This document shows, one piece after another, positions 34,121 to 42,382 of a stretch of DNA of 64,000 nt. The DNA comes from Pedobacter zeaxanthinifaciens (GTDB taxonomy: Bacteria > Bacteroidota > Bacteroidia > Sphingobacteriales > Sphingobacteriaceae), in assembly GCF_003313335.1 (NCBI RefSeq), contig NZ_QMHP01000014.1, positions 1-64,000 on the forward strand, read 5' to 3'. The notes below the pieces were generated by a model that saw only the letters and a program-made list of their open reading frames with translations, had not been told where the DNA came from and searched no databases. Both the position numbers and the translations under genes were made by a program. Every line of letters starts with the position of its first letter. Positions within the stretch are counted from its first letter, which is position 1.

Positions 34121-35044
34121 ATGCAAAAAGAATACGATGTGATTATTATTGGAGGCAGTTACGCCGGACTTTCAGCCGCTTTGTCGCTGGCTAGAGCGCT
34201 GAAACAAGTATTGGTTATTGATGGCGGCAAGCCTTGTAATTGGCAAACACCGCACTCTCATAATTTTCTAACACAGGATGGTCAAAGTCCAAAAGCTATT
34301 AGCGATTTAGCGAAATCACAGGTATTGGCGTATGATAATGTAGCTCTGTTGGAGGATTTTGCGGTCAGCGGACGGCAAACTGATCATGGATTTGAAATAG
34401 TAACTGAAAAAAACAACGTATTTCATGCACAAAAATTGATTTTTGCTAATGGAATTAAAGATCAATTTCCAGATATCGTAGGTTTTGGCGAATGCTGGGG
34501 TATCAGCGTAATCCACTGCCCGTATTGCCATGGTTATGAGGTACGAAATCAAAAAACTGGTTTGCTGGGCAATGGCGAAGATGCTTTTGAATTTGCTAAA
34601 CTGCTTTGGAACTGGACTAAAGAGCTTACCTTGTTCACCAATGGCAAATGTGCTTTAAACGGCGATCAAAAGCAGTCACTCACCGATAAGGGAATCCAAA
34701 TCAACGAGCAAGAAATTGTAGAAATTGTACACGATAAAGGTAAAATAAAGCATTTAGTGTTTTCCGATGGCAGTGCCGAAAAATTGAATGCCCTGTATGC
34801 CAGAATTAAATTTGAACAGCACTGCGGTATTCCTCAACAATTGGGTTGCGAATTTACCGAGGCAGGATTAATCGCGTCAGATCATTTTCAGAAAACTACT
34901 GTTGAAGGTGTTTATGCCTGCGGCGACAATACCAGCATGATGCGATCCGTTGCCAATGCAGTATACAGCGGCAACATGGCGGGTGCAGCCGTAAGTAAAG
35001 AATTAATTGCTGCCGAAATTAAAAAAGAAGCACTACAAGATTAA
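34121..35044 (+). CDS. Thioredoxin-reductase-like FAD-dependent oxidoreductase
   Basis: 307 residues, two-domain pyridine nucleotide-disulphide reductase. FAD-binding VIIIGGSYAGLSAALSLARA at the N-terminus; redox-active pair Cys133-Cys136 in HCPYCHGYE; FAD-closing GVYACGDNTSMM near the end. The central NAD(P) loop reads GLLGNGEDAFEF rather than a standard GxGxxA, and GKPCNWQTPHSHNFLTQDG marks the branch of short, TrxR-like proteins common in soil bacteria whose partner is unknown. No thioredoxin gene is nearby. It has an operator-like double palindrome upstream. Confidence 0.88.
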   Translation: MQKEYDVIIIGGSYAGLSAALSLARALKQVLVIDGGKPCNWQTPHSHNFLTQDGQSPKAISDLAKSQVLAYDNVALLEDFAVSGRQTDHGFEIVTEKNNVFHAQKLIFANGIKDQFPDIVGFGECWGISVIHCPYCHGYEVRNQKTGLLGNGEDAFEFAKLLWNWTKELTLFTNGKCALNGDQKQSLTDKGIQINEQEIVEIVHDKGKIKHLVFSDGSAEKLNALYARIKFEQHCGIPQQLGCEFTEAGLIASDHFQKTTVEGVYACGDNTSMMRSVANAVYSGNMAGAAVSKELIAAEIKKEALQD

Positions 35045-35070
35045 TTGAATAAATTGAGCTAAGTTATGCT

Positions 35071-35553
35071 TTAGTCTTCTTTTTCGGCATCTTTCATTAG
35101 CCTGTATACACCTTTCAGCTTACGTTGATGATTTTCTTTAGCTACATCAATGGAGTGTGAACAATGTATGTCTGTTTCTTCGTCGGCCATTTTTGCAAGC
35201 AATGCATAAAATTTGTGAAACTGGTCCAACTCCTCCTCGGTTAAGTCCTCAATGTCAACCATGCGGTTACTGGCCTTATCGTGTGATGCAATGAGCTCGT
35301 TTAATTTCAACTGAATGGCCTTGCTGTCTTTATTTTGGGATTTCTGTATCAAAAAAACCATTAAAAAAGTGATGATTGTAGTGCCGGTGTTAATTACCAA
35401 CTGCCACGTTTCGGAGTAATTAAACAAAGGGCCAGTAACTGCCCAAATCAATACAATAGTCACTGCAATAATAAAAGCAGACGAACTTCCGGTAAATTTT
35501 GTAGCAGCATTCGCAAAACGCTCAAAAAAACCAACTTTTTTTCTTTCGCTCAT
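35071..35553 (-). CDS. Low-affinity iron permease family protein
   Basis: 160 residues. Two transmembrane helices (about 25-46, SSAFIIAVTIVLIWAVTGPL, and 50-70, INTGTTIITFLMVFLIQKSQ) followed by a cytoplasmic helix (NKDSKAIQLKLNELI). This is the core of the family named after yeast Fet4, which is much larger; bacterial members are short and iron transport has not been shown for them. The acidic C-terminus (MADEETDIHCSHS, KDAEKED) is extra. Convergent with the flavoprotein gene (26-bp gap). Confidence 0.82.
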   Translation of the reverse strand: MSERKKVGFFERFANAATKFTGSSSAFIIAVTIVLIWAVTGPLFNYSETWQLVINTGTTIITFLMVFLIQKSQNKDSKAIQLKLNELIASHDKASNRMVDIEDLTEEELDQFHKFYALLAKMADEETDIHCSHSIDVAKENHQRKLKGVYRLMKDAEKED

Positions 35554-35619
35554 AACATTTGTTTTTATTCAGAAATCAAAACTAATCATCAATAACTTGT
35601 TAAAGATAACGATATGACT

Positions 35620-36513
35620 TCAAAAGCGACGCCTTTTTACCAACACGTCAATTAGCGTAATTTCTTTGGTTTTATTGATGGTATGTGTAGCAAGTAAGTT
35701 CGGTTGCCAATGAGGAGGAAAATGGGAAATTCGTTCTTCTACATACTCATTTTCATTCAGCGTAATAATTTTATTGATTACCAAAGCCCAGCCATAACGC
35801 TCAGTGCAATCTTGAGACGGCCTGTATAAAACGCCATCTTCTTCAAAAATACTACCAGCGGGTCGGGCGCTACTCATATCCACAATCACCGGATTAGCGG
35901 CATGTGCCACCCAATTGTTAGAAAGCATATCTTCGCTATAAAAAATATGCAGGTTGGTGTTTATTTTTTCCTCCGTATTTGATTCTAGCAATGTAAACAA
36001 CCAGTACTTCCCGTTATAATATTTTACTGTGGCATCAGCCGCGTTAACATTACGCATTAGGGTGGTTTGGTAAACCCATTTAAGCGGAAATTGCTCACAG
36101 TGGTATAAATCTATTGTTCTGTTGCCACTACTTTCGGGAATCATGTAATGAGTTCCCATTAATTCAAAAATAAAAGGATAAGATAAATGATAGGGTTGCT
36201 CTAAAATCTTCCGACTAGTTTGTTTTTGGCTATCAGGATTAAACTCAATCACCGAGATATACCCTTTTCCGTCTTTGTACTCTAGCTCTTCTATAAAGAA
36301 ATAATAGTTGCCTTCTTTTTCTACAATAAATGGATCTGCCCAAAACCTGTCTTTTGGAGGGATAATTTTGCTGTAGTTTTTAAAGTTGGTGTCAAATACG
36401 CCTGCAGCGCCATTTTTAAACTGATATCTTAATTGCCATTGCTCAATATACAACAACTCGTATACGTGTTTTTTTACAGCATTTACAACGCTTTTAAAGG
36501 CAGATAGCAGCAT
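35620..36513 (-). CDS. GH43-like beta-propeller protein, related to the N-terminal domain of GINT1-type glycosyltransferases
   Basis: About 297 residues. Five-bladed propeller pattern with repeated aromatic-Asp-Pro phrases: RFWADPFIVEKEGNYYFFIE, then HYMIPESSG and GVLYRPSQDCTERYGWAL. The order PPKDRFWADPF, PYHLSYPF, PESSG, RPAGS, RPSQ matches the domain found at the start of glucosamine inositolphosphorylceramide transferases and in bacterial formyltransferase-linked sugar enzymes. No glycosyltransferase domain is attached. The GTG at 36519 is possible, but ATG 36513 is preferred. Cytoplasmic, as no signal peptide is evident. Role probably in surface glycan modification, inferred. Confidence 0.72.
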   Translation of the reverse strand: MLLSAFKSVVNAVKKHVYELLYIEQWQLRYQFKNGAAGVFDTNFKNYSKIIPPKDRFWADPFIVEKEGNYYFFIEELEYKDGKGYISVIEFNPDSQKQTSRKILEQPYHLSYPFIFELMGTHYMIPESSGNRTIDLYHCEQFPLKWVYQTTLMRNVNAADATVKYYNGKYWLFTLLESNTEEKINTNLHIFYSEDMLSNNWVAHAANPVIVDMSSARPAGSIFEEDGVLYRPSQDCTERYGWALVINKIITLNENEYVEERISHFPPHWQPNLLATHTINKTKEITLIDVLVKRRRF

Positions 36514-36656
36514 TAGCACAAATTCAGTTTAATCAAAAATAACGGGCGTAAGTAATTGGCATATTCAAAACTACAATCTATAAAAAAGACCAATCAATCA
36601 TTATTCGTTTTTTTTCTCTTCCCGAAGATAAACGAATTTGGCAAAAAACCATAAGC

Positions 36657-36693
36657 AAAAAAAAAGCTGCCACACTTTTAATGTGGCAGCTTT
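36657..36693 (-). terminator. Intrinsic terminator of the aldolase gene
   Basis: Perfect 12-bp stem AAAGCTGCCACA/TGTGGCAGCTTT with a 7-nt loop and nine T residues on the minus strand, just after the fba stop at 36715; A/T-rich on the other side as well, so it may act in both directions. Confidence 0.93.
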
Positions 36694-36714
36694 AAAAAAA
36701 ATATTTGGTATCGA

Positions 36715-37794
36715 TTATAATTTATCGTTTACGTTTACACAGTTCAAATCTTCAAAAGCAACTTTCAAACGAGCAACAAAAGCTTCTTCTGATTTACGTA
36801 ACCAAACACGTGGATCATAGAATTTCTTGTTAGGCTTGTCATCACCCTCTGGATTACCAATTTGGCCTTGTAAGTAAGCTTCATTCTTTTTGTAGTAACC
36901 TAAAATACCGTCCCAAAATGCCCACTGCAAATCGGTATCAATATTCATTTTTATAGCACCGTATGAAATAGCTTCTCTAATTTCTTCTTGAGAAGAGCCT
37001 GAACCGCCGTGGAACACAAAATTGATTGGTTTTTCCGCAGTTAAGTTATATTTCTCTTTGATGTAATCTTGAGAATTTTTTAAGATAACAGGTTGCAATT
37101 TAACGTTACCTGGCTTGTAAACACCATGTACGTTACCAAAGGCAGCTGCTACTGTAAACTGATCACTTACTTTGCTCAATTCTTCGTAAGCATAAGCTAC
37201 TTCACTAGGTTGTGTATATAATTTTGAGCTATCTACATCGCTATTGTCTACTCCATCTTCTTCTCCGCCGGTTACGCCCAACTCAATTTCGATGGTCATT
37301 CCAAGCTTGCTCATACGCTCCAAATATTTTGCTGAAATTTCTAAGTTTTCTTCAATTGGCTCCTCAGAAAGGTCTAACATGTGCGATGAAAACAAAGGTT
37401 TACCGGTTTCAGCGAAGAATTTCTCACCGTGATCCAACAAACCATCAATCCAAGGCAATAATTTTTTTGCAGCATGGTCGGTATGTAAAATTACAGGAAC
37501 GCCATAATGCTCAGCCAATAAGTGTACGTGTTTAGCTGCCGAAACTGCACCTAATACACAAGCTTGTAAGTTATCGTTATTTAAGGTTTTACCAGCATAA
37601 AACTGTGCACCACCATTTGATAATTGAATAATTACTGGCGAATTTACCGCCTTTGCTGTTTCCATTACCGCATTAATCGTGTTGGTTCCTGTAACGTTTA
37701 CTGCTGGAAGTGCAAATTGATGTTTTTTGGCCTGCTCAAACAATTCTTGTACTGCAGCACCATGGATTACGCCTTTGTAGCCTTTTAAACTCAT
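36715..37794 (-). CDS. fbaA: Class II fructose-bisphosphate aldolase
   Basis: 359 residues, the length of E. coli FbaA-type enzymes. Zinc-dependent cleavage of fructose-1,6-bisphosphate in glycolysis and gluconeogenesis. Catalytic Asp and Zn-His in PVILHTDHAAKKLLPW, Zn-ligand Glu region in IEIELGVTGGEEDGVDN, NVHGVYKPG, phosphate-binding FVFHGGSGSSQEEI, and KMNIDTDLQWAFW are all intact. It has a near-ideal Bacteroidota promoter about 70 bp upstream and a strong terminator, so it is monocistronic. Confidence 0.97.
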   Translation of the reverse strand: MSLKGYKGVIHGAAVQELFEQAKKHQFALPAVNVTGTNTINAVMETAKAVNSPVIIQLSNGGAQFYAGKTLNNDNLQACVLGAVSAAKHVHLLAEHYGVPVILHTDHAAKKLLPWIDGLLDHGEKFFAETGKPLFSSHMLDLSEEPIEENLEISAKYLERMSKLGMTIEIELGVTGGEEDGVDNSDVDSSKLYTQPSEVAYAYEELSKVSDQFTVAAAFGNVHGVYKPGNVKLQPVILKNSQDYIKEKYNLTAEKPINFVFHGGSGSSQEEIREAISYGAIKMNIDTDLQWAFWDGILGYYKKNEAYLQGQIGNPEGDDKPNKKFYDPRVWLRKSEEAFVARLKVAFEDLNCVNVNDKL

Positions 37795-37858
37795 TTTATA
37801 TTTAGTTTTATTATGTTTCGAAGTTAGGAAAATTAATCTAACAACCGTTGATTAATCA

Positions 37859-37889
37859 CAAATGTAATCAAAATTTACTTATTGTCAAA
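37859..37889 (-). promoter_or_regulatory. Promoter of fbaA
   Basis: Minus strand: TTTG at 37889-37886, 19-nt spacer, TACATTTG at 37866-37859, an exact match to the Bacteroidota TTTG/TAnnTTTG layout. Predicted 5' untranslated region of about 58 nt. Confidence 0.75.
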
Positions 37890-37914
37890 AGTACACTAAG
37901 GTCGATTTTGTTGG

Positions 37915-38050
37915 TTCATTTGTTCATTCGTTCAATAGTTCACTTTTGATTAATCGTTGAAACTGTTTAGTTGGTCGGTTATTTGGTTATTTGGTTAACT
38001 GGTTATTTGGTTAACTGGTTATTTTATTATTTAGTTATTTGATTGTTAAA
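37915..38050. repeat. Low-complexity phrase repeat (GGTTATTTGGTTAACT words)
   Basis: TTCATTTGTTCATTCGTTCA is followed by tandem variants of TTATTTGGTTAACTGG. Non-coding simple sequence upstream of the fbaA promoter. Confidence 0.75.
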
Positions 38051-38124
38051 TGGAAAGCTATTTCTGTGTTCTAAACGTTACGCAGTCCCGCTTTTCGCTG
38101 CAATCTTTTTGTTTATTAGGAGCT

Positions 38125-38200
38125 GTCATCCTGAACGCTAGTGAAGGATCTGTTAAATTAGAGCAGTGCGCAACATAGATCCCTCGGAGCTCGGGATGAC
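38125..38200. repeat. Palindromic GTCATCCTGA-type repeat
   Basis: GTCATCCTGAACGCTAGTGA then AGGATCT is mirrored, with divergence, by AGATCCCTCGGAGCTCGGGA then TGAC. The right arm is also the start of the duplicated block at 38177 and 38461. Confidence 0.7.
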
Positions 38201-38744
38201 AAAACGCATAAAAACAAAGAGTATTTTCACTGCTATCGGGTTTGGAGTACTTTAACCTTTGCACAGCACTTGCATCTTAAACCCGACATTAGCGGATACC
38301 GGCCATGTGGTTAAGGCCAGCGTAGGGCTTTGGCTACGGCAGCGCAGTATGAGCGTTTGGCGGGACTGAACTTTAATAGCAGCAATGCAACTGCTTTTCT
38401 AAAACCAATAACTTAATCCCAACACCTAACCACTAATACCTGCAACCTGATATGCAAGACAGATCCCTCGGAGCTCGGGATGACAAAACGAATAAAAACA
38501 AAAAGTATTTTCACTGCTATCAGTTTTGGAGTACTTAAACCTTTGCACAGCACTTGCATTTTAAACCCGAAGTTAGCGGATACCGGCCATGTGGTTAAGG
38601 CCAGCATGGGCTTGGGGCGGGCAGCGCAGTATGAGCGTTTGGCGGGACTGAACTTAAATAGCAGCAATGCAACCGCTTTTCTAAAACTAATAACTTAATC
38701 CCAACACCTAACCCCTAATACCTAACCACTGATACCTGACCACT
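38177..38744. repeat. Two near-tandem copies of a ~284-bp non-coding block
   Basis: Copy A starts at 38177 and copy B at 38461, both with AGATCCCTCGGAGCTCGGGA. Shared landmarks include GCGGATACCGGCCATGTGGT and AGTATGAGCGTTTGGCGGGA, ending CTTAATCCCAACACCTAACC. The copies differ by scattered substitutions and small indels that break any shared reading frame, so they appear non-coding. Confidence 0.88.
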
Positions 38745-38802
38745 GATACCTGACCACTAATACCTGACCCCTGTTACCTACCCCCTAACACCTATCCACT
38801 AA
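38700..38802. repeat. Phrase repeat (CCTAATACCTGACCACTGAT words)
   Basis: Tandem words CCCCTAATACCTAACCACTG, ATACCTGACCACTGATACC and CTGTTACCTACCCCCTAAC. Same vocabulary as the right arm beside the four-helix-bundle gene (7883-7950). Confidence 0.78.
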
Positions 38803-38808
38803 AAACAC

Positions 38809-38838
38809 TTTGCGTTAATTATTTTTTTCGTTTCTTTG
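38809..38838 (+). promoter_or_regulatory. Candidate accD promoter
   Basis: TTTG at 38809-38812, 18-nt spacer, TTTCTTTG at 38831-38838 (one mismatch to TAnnTTTG), 25 bp before the accD ATG. Confidence 0.45.
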
Positions 38839-38862
38839 TAGTCGCATTTTTAAAAAATACAC

Positions 38863-39708
38863 ATGTCTTGGTTTAGAAGAGAGAAAAAAGGAATCAGCAC
38901 TAGTACCGAAGAGAAGAAAGAGGCGCCAGATGGTTTATGGAATAAATGTCCTAACTGTAAAAAAGCCCTTCACAGTGCCGACCTTCAAGAAAGCAAGTGG
39001 GTTTGTCAATACTGCAGCTACCACCTACGCGTAGGTTCAAAAGAATATTTCCACGTACTTTTTGATAATAATGAATTTACGGAGCTTGATGCTAATTTAA
39101 CTTCGGGCGATCCGCTTCATTTTATAGACAGCAAGCCTTACACGGATAGAATTGTTGAAACCACCAAAAAAACGGGCCTTAAGGATGCCATTAGAGCTGC
39201 CTATGGCAAAATTGATGGTGAAGATATTGTGATTGCCTGTATGGACTTCAACTTTATTGGCGGTTCAATGGGCTCTGTAGTTGGCGAGAAAATTGCCCGT
39301 TCCATTGATTATAGCTTGAAAAAGAAAGTTCCTTTCCTGATGATTTCTAAATCAGGCGGTGCACGTATGATGGAAGCGGCATTTTCACTAATGCAGATGG
39401 CTAAAACATCAGCTAAGTTGGCCTTGTTGAGCCAAGCTAAAATTCCATACATTTCTTTACTTACAGACCCTACTACGGGTGGTGTTACTGCATCGTATGC
39501 GATGTTAGGCGATATCAATATTGCGGAACCCGGTGCATTAATTGGCTTTGCAGGACCAAGGGTAATTAAAGAAACCATTAAAAAAGATTTGCCAAAGGGT
39601 TTCCAAACTTCAGAATTTGTATTGGAGCATGGTTTCCTTGATTTCATTGTTGACCGCAGAGAAATGAAAGCTAAATTGGCTACTTTCTTGAAGATGATGA
39701 AGAAATAG
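38863..39708 (+). CDS. accD: Acetyl-CoA carboxylase carboxyltransferase subunit beta
   Basis: 281 residues. Transfers the carboxyl group from biotin to acetyl-CoA to make malonyl-CoA for fatty-acid synthesis, together with AccA, which is not in this window. N-terminal zinc ribbon with Cys29, Cys32, Cys48 and Cys51 (KCPNCKKAL, VCQYCSYHL). The crotonase-like core has DFNFIGGSMGSVVGEKIAR, SGGARMMEAAFSLMQMAKT and LTDPTTGGVTASYAMLGD, with GALIGFAGPRVI forming the oxyanion region. It follows about 1 kb of repeats and ends with a strong terminator. Confidence 0.97.
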   Translation: MSWFRREKKGISTSTEEKKEAPDGLWNKCPNCKKALHSADLQESKWVCQYCSYHLRVGSKEYFHVLFDNNEFTELDANLTSGDPLHFIDSKPYTDRIVETTKKTGLKDAIRAAYGKIDGEDIVIACMDFNFIGGSMGSVVGEKIARSIDYSLKKKVPFLMISKSGGARMMEAAFSLMQMAKTSAKLALLSQAKIPYISLLTDPTTGGVTASYAMLGDINIAEPGALIGFAGPRVIKETIKKDLPKGFQTSEFVLEHGFLDFIVDRREMKAKLATFLKMMKK

Positions 39709-39709
39709 G

Positions 39710-39772
39710 ATTAGTTGTTAATGATTAATTGTTAATGGTTAATGATTAACGGTTACCTAGTTAATCGATAAT
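39710..39772. repeat. Low-complexity phrase repeat after accD
   Basis: Variants of GTTAATGATTAATTGTTAAT in tandem between the accD stop and its terminator; transcribed as a 3' untranslated stretch. No ORF. Confidence 0.65.
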
Positions 39773-39778
39773 ATGAAA

Positions 39779-39817
39779 AGCAGGGTTGTGCAATAAATGC
39801 CAACCCTGCTTTTTTTG
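39779..39817 (+). terminator. Intrinsic terminator after accD
   Basis: Ten-bp stem AGCAGGGTTG/CAACCCTGCT, 12-nt loop, then a run of T residues. Confidence 0.93.
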
Positions 39818-39940
39818 TTAACACTCAGATGTAGAAGTGCTGTAAACCATATTTTGAATGAAAAAAATGCACTTAAACCAAGTGTTAAACCGCCGATAAG
39901 AAGTTTTTATAAAACAGTTACATTTTAAATGAAATTACTA

Positions 39941-39971
39941 TTGGCATAAAGCGTTTGAAATTGTAGATTTG
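39941..39971 (+). promoter_or_regulatory. sucC promoter
   Basis: TTG at 39941-39943, 20-nt spacer, TAGATTTG at 39964-39971 (exact TAnnTTTG). Predicted 5' untranslated region of about 60 nt. Confidence 0.6.
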
Positions 39972-40038
39972 GGCAAATTTTTAATCAGATGTACCGTAAG
40001 CTCCATTTGACGACTAAAAGAAAAAAAATCATAATCAA

Positions 40039-41229
40039 ATGAATATCCACGAATACCAAGGTAAACAAATTCTAAAGAGTTTTGGCGTTGCTATACAAGA
40101 AGGCATTGTTGCTGATACAGTTGACCAAGCTGTTGAGGCCGCTAAACAAATGAAAACTGATTTTAACTCTGACTGGGTTGTGATTAAAGCGCAAATCCAT
40201 GCTGGAGGCAGAGGAAAAGGTGGCGGTGTGAAGTTGGCCAAAAACTTAGATGAAGTGAAGCAAAGAGCTACGGATATTTTGGGAATGCAATTGATTACAC
40301 CTCAAACAGGCCCAGAAGGTAAAAAAGTGAACAAAGTGTTAGTAGCACAAGATGTTTACTATCCAGGTCCTTCGGAAACTAAAGAATTTTACATGAGCGT
40401 ACTTTTGGACCGTGCTGCTGGACGCAACATTATCATGTACAGTACTGAAGGTGGTATGGATATCGAAGAAGTAGCTGAGCATACGCCACATTTGATTTTC
40501 AAAGAAGAAGTTGATCCTAAAGTTGGTCTTCAAGGTTTCCAAGCTCGTAAAGTTGCCTTTAACCTAGGTTTAAGTGGTGCAGCTCATAAAGAAATGGTGA
40601 AGTTTGTTACTGCTTTATACAAAGCTTATGACCAAACCGACTCATCAATGTTTGAAATTAACCCGGTTTTAAAAACTAGTGATGATAAAATTATTGCTGT
40701 TGATGCTAAAGTAAACTTAGACGAGAATGCTTTGTATCGTCATGCTGATTACGCTGCAATGCGTGATGTAACGGAAGAAGATCCTACTGAAGTTGAAGCT
40801 GGAAAAAGTAACCTTAACTATGTGAAGCTAGATGGCAACGTTGGCTGTATGGTTAACGGCGCTGGTTTAGCAATGGCTACAATGGATATCATTAAAATTG
40901 CTGGCGGCGAGCCTGCTAACTTCCTTGATGTTGGTGGTACTGCTAATGCAACTACTGTAAAAGCGGCCTTCAACATTATTTTGCAAGATCCTAACGTAAA
41001 AGCGATTTTAATTAACATTTTTGGTGGCATTGTACGTTGCGACAGAGTAGCGCAAGGTGTAATTGATGCCTATAAAGAAATTGGCGATATCAGAGTTCCA
41101 ATCATCGTACGTTTACAAGGAACTAACGCTGAAGAAGCTAAAAAATTAATTGATGAATCAGGATTGAAAGTTTACTCAGCAATTTTATTAAAAGAAGCAG
41201 CTGATTTAGTGACTAAAGTATTGGCTTAA
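40039..41229 (+). CDS. sucC: Succinyl-CoA synthetase (ADP-forming) subunit beta
   Basis: 396 residues. TCA-cycle ligase subunit that binds nucleotide and succinate. N-terminal ATP-grasp domain begins MNIHEYQGKQILKSFGV; KAQIHAGGRGKGGGVKLA is the nucleotide loop; MFEINPVLK the Mg-binding segment; the C-terminal domain has LDVGGTANATTVKAAF and INIFGGIVRCDRVAQG. The partner sucD is not adjacent, as is common in Bacteroidota. Promoter and terminator flank it closely, so it is a single-gene transcript. Confidence 0.97.
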   Translation: MNIHEYQGKQILKSFGVAIQEGIVADTVDQAVEAAKQMKTDFNSDWVVIKAQIHAGGRGKGGGVKLAKNLDEVKQRATDILGMQLITPQTGPEGKKVNKVLVAQDVYYPGPSETKEFYMSVLLDRAAGRNIIMYSTEGGMDIEEVAEHTPHLIFKEEVDPKVGLQGFQARKVAFNLGLSGAAHKEMVKFVTALYKAYDQTDSSMFEINPVLKTSDDKIIAVDAKVNLDENALYRHADYAAMRDVTEEDPTEVEAGKSNLNYVKLDGNVGCMVNGAGLAMATMDIIKIAGGEPANFLDVGGTANATTVKAAFNIILQDPNVKAILINIFGGIVRCDRVAQGVIDAYKEIGDIRVPIIVRLQGTNAEEAKKLIDESGLKVYSAILLKEAADLVTKVLA

Positions 41230-41250
41230 TCCAAAATTTAATATTATTAT

Positions 41251-41282
41251 AAAAACCAGCTGAAATCAGCTGGTTTTTTTTT
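41251..41282 (+). terminator. Intrinsic terminator after sucC
   Basis: AACCAGCTGA/TCAGCTGGTT stem with a tiny loop and a T run of nine. Confidence 0.93.
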
Positions 41283-41354
41283 GCGAAATAGTTGGCATTA
41301 TTTACCTTGAGCGTATTACAGTTTAAAACCAATAGTTTGATGTAGATTTAATTC

Positions 41355-41984
41355 ATGAGCCAGTACAACGAAACATTTAATACTTGGAACAAGATTGCGA
41401 AAACATATGAAGAAAAGTTCATGCATTTGGATTTGTACAACGAAACTTACGATGTTTTCTGCGACGCTCTAACTGAAAAGCATGCCAAAATCCTGGAGGT
41501 TGGTTGTGGGCCGGGTAACATTACCAAGTATATACTTGATCGGCACGTTAATTTTAAGATTTTAGGAGTAGACATAGCTCCGAACATGATCGAACTGGCC
41601 AAGCAAAACAATCCCAAAGCTACTTTTGAAGTATGGGATGCGAGAGCAATTGGTCAGTTAACGACAAAATTTGATGGAGTTATCGCTGGCTTCTGTATTC
41701 CCTATTTATCTTTAAACGAAACTCGAAAGCTCATTTCAGATGCCTATCAATTACTTAACAAAGAGGGGCAGCTATATATTAGTTTCGTAGAAGGGCAACA
41801 CACACAATCTGGTTTTAAAACGAACAGCTTTGGAGATAGCGTTTATTTCTATTATCACGAATTAGCAAACATCACGTACGAAATGGAGAGATTAGGTTTC
41901 CGAAAAGCTCAAATTTTCAAAGTTAATTTTGAAAGATCGGCCACAGAAATAGAAGAGCATACTATAATTGTTGCAAGCAAGTAA
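41355..41984 (+). CDS. Class I SAM-dependent methyltransferase
   Basis: 209 residues. Rossmann-type methyltransferase: motif I KILEVGCGPGNITKYIL, acidic motif II region ILGVDIAPNMIELAKQNN, motif III ATFEVWDARAI, motif IV FDGVIAGFCIPYLSL. The C-terminal strands (GQLYISFVEG, RKAQIFKVNFE) complete the fold. The substrate is not visible; it lacks motifs for ubiquinone, cobalamin or rRNA enzymes. Stand-alone gene between the sucC terminator and an AT-rich intergenic region. Confidence 0.88.
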   Translation: MSQYNETFNTWNKIAKTYEEKFMHLDLYNETYDVFCDALTEKHAKILEVGCGPGNITKYILDRHVNFKILGVDIAPNMIELAKQNNPKATFEVWDARAIGQLTTKFDGVIAGFCIPYLSLNETRKLISDAYQLLNKEGQLYISFVEGQHTQSGFKTNSFGDSVYFYYHELANITYEMERLGFRKAQIFKVNFERSATEIEEHTIIVASK

Positions 41985-42011
41985 AAAAAGTTATCATTAA
42001 TTTGATATAGG

Positions 42012-42133
42012 AAATAAAAAAAGCCAATCTAAAAATAGATCGGCTTATATAGGTTGTTTAGGTTTAGTTTAAATCTTTTTCTAAGTTCATTTGTTTTTAT
42101 GAAAAAGCTCTGGCCATCCAACCAGAGCTTTAA
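42012..42133 (-). ncRNA. Candidate small RNA on the minus strand
   Basis: On the minus strand TATATTTG (42147-42140) matches the -7 element and a TTG/TTTG lies 22-25 nt upstream of it. Downstream are two hairpins, AAAGCTCTGG/CCAGAGCTTT (42129-42102, followed by T5) and AAGCCGATCTA/TAGATTGGCTT (42045-42021, followed by T7). No minus-strand gene is near to use these terminators. The predicted transcript is about 115-120 nt with a 3' terminator; no known RNA family was recognised. Confidence 0.35.
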
Positions 42134-42147
42134 TCAAACCAAATATA

Positions 42148-42382
42148 AATGTACTTTTTTGTATGAACACAACAAATATATAGCTATTATTTTAATTTTA
42201 AAACAAAAAATGAATTTTTTTATAAAAATTTTAACAAAAATTAATTTTATCATATAAAAATTCAATACAAAACTTAAATAAGACAATAAATACGCAATAA
42301 AAAGATATAAATTATTAACAAAAGCCAATTTTTTATACAAAAACACAAAAATCATTCACTAAAAACTACATATTTTTACAAA
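42148..42382. other. Very AT-rich intergenic stretch
   Basis: About 235 bp almost without G or C, between the candidate small RNA and the histidine-kinase-like gene. It contains A and T runs but no stable hairpin, repeat or credible ORF. It probably holds the promoter of the downstream gene. Confidence 0.7.

Noticed and set aside
38413..38698. Open frames inside the duplicated block upstream of accD
   Set aside because: Not preserved in the other copy because of indels; no family resemblance.
42148..42382. Replication origin or attachment site because of extreme AT content
   Set aside because: No DnaA-box cluster, tRNA 3' end, integrase or direct repeats were seen.
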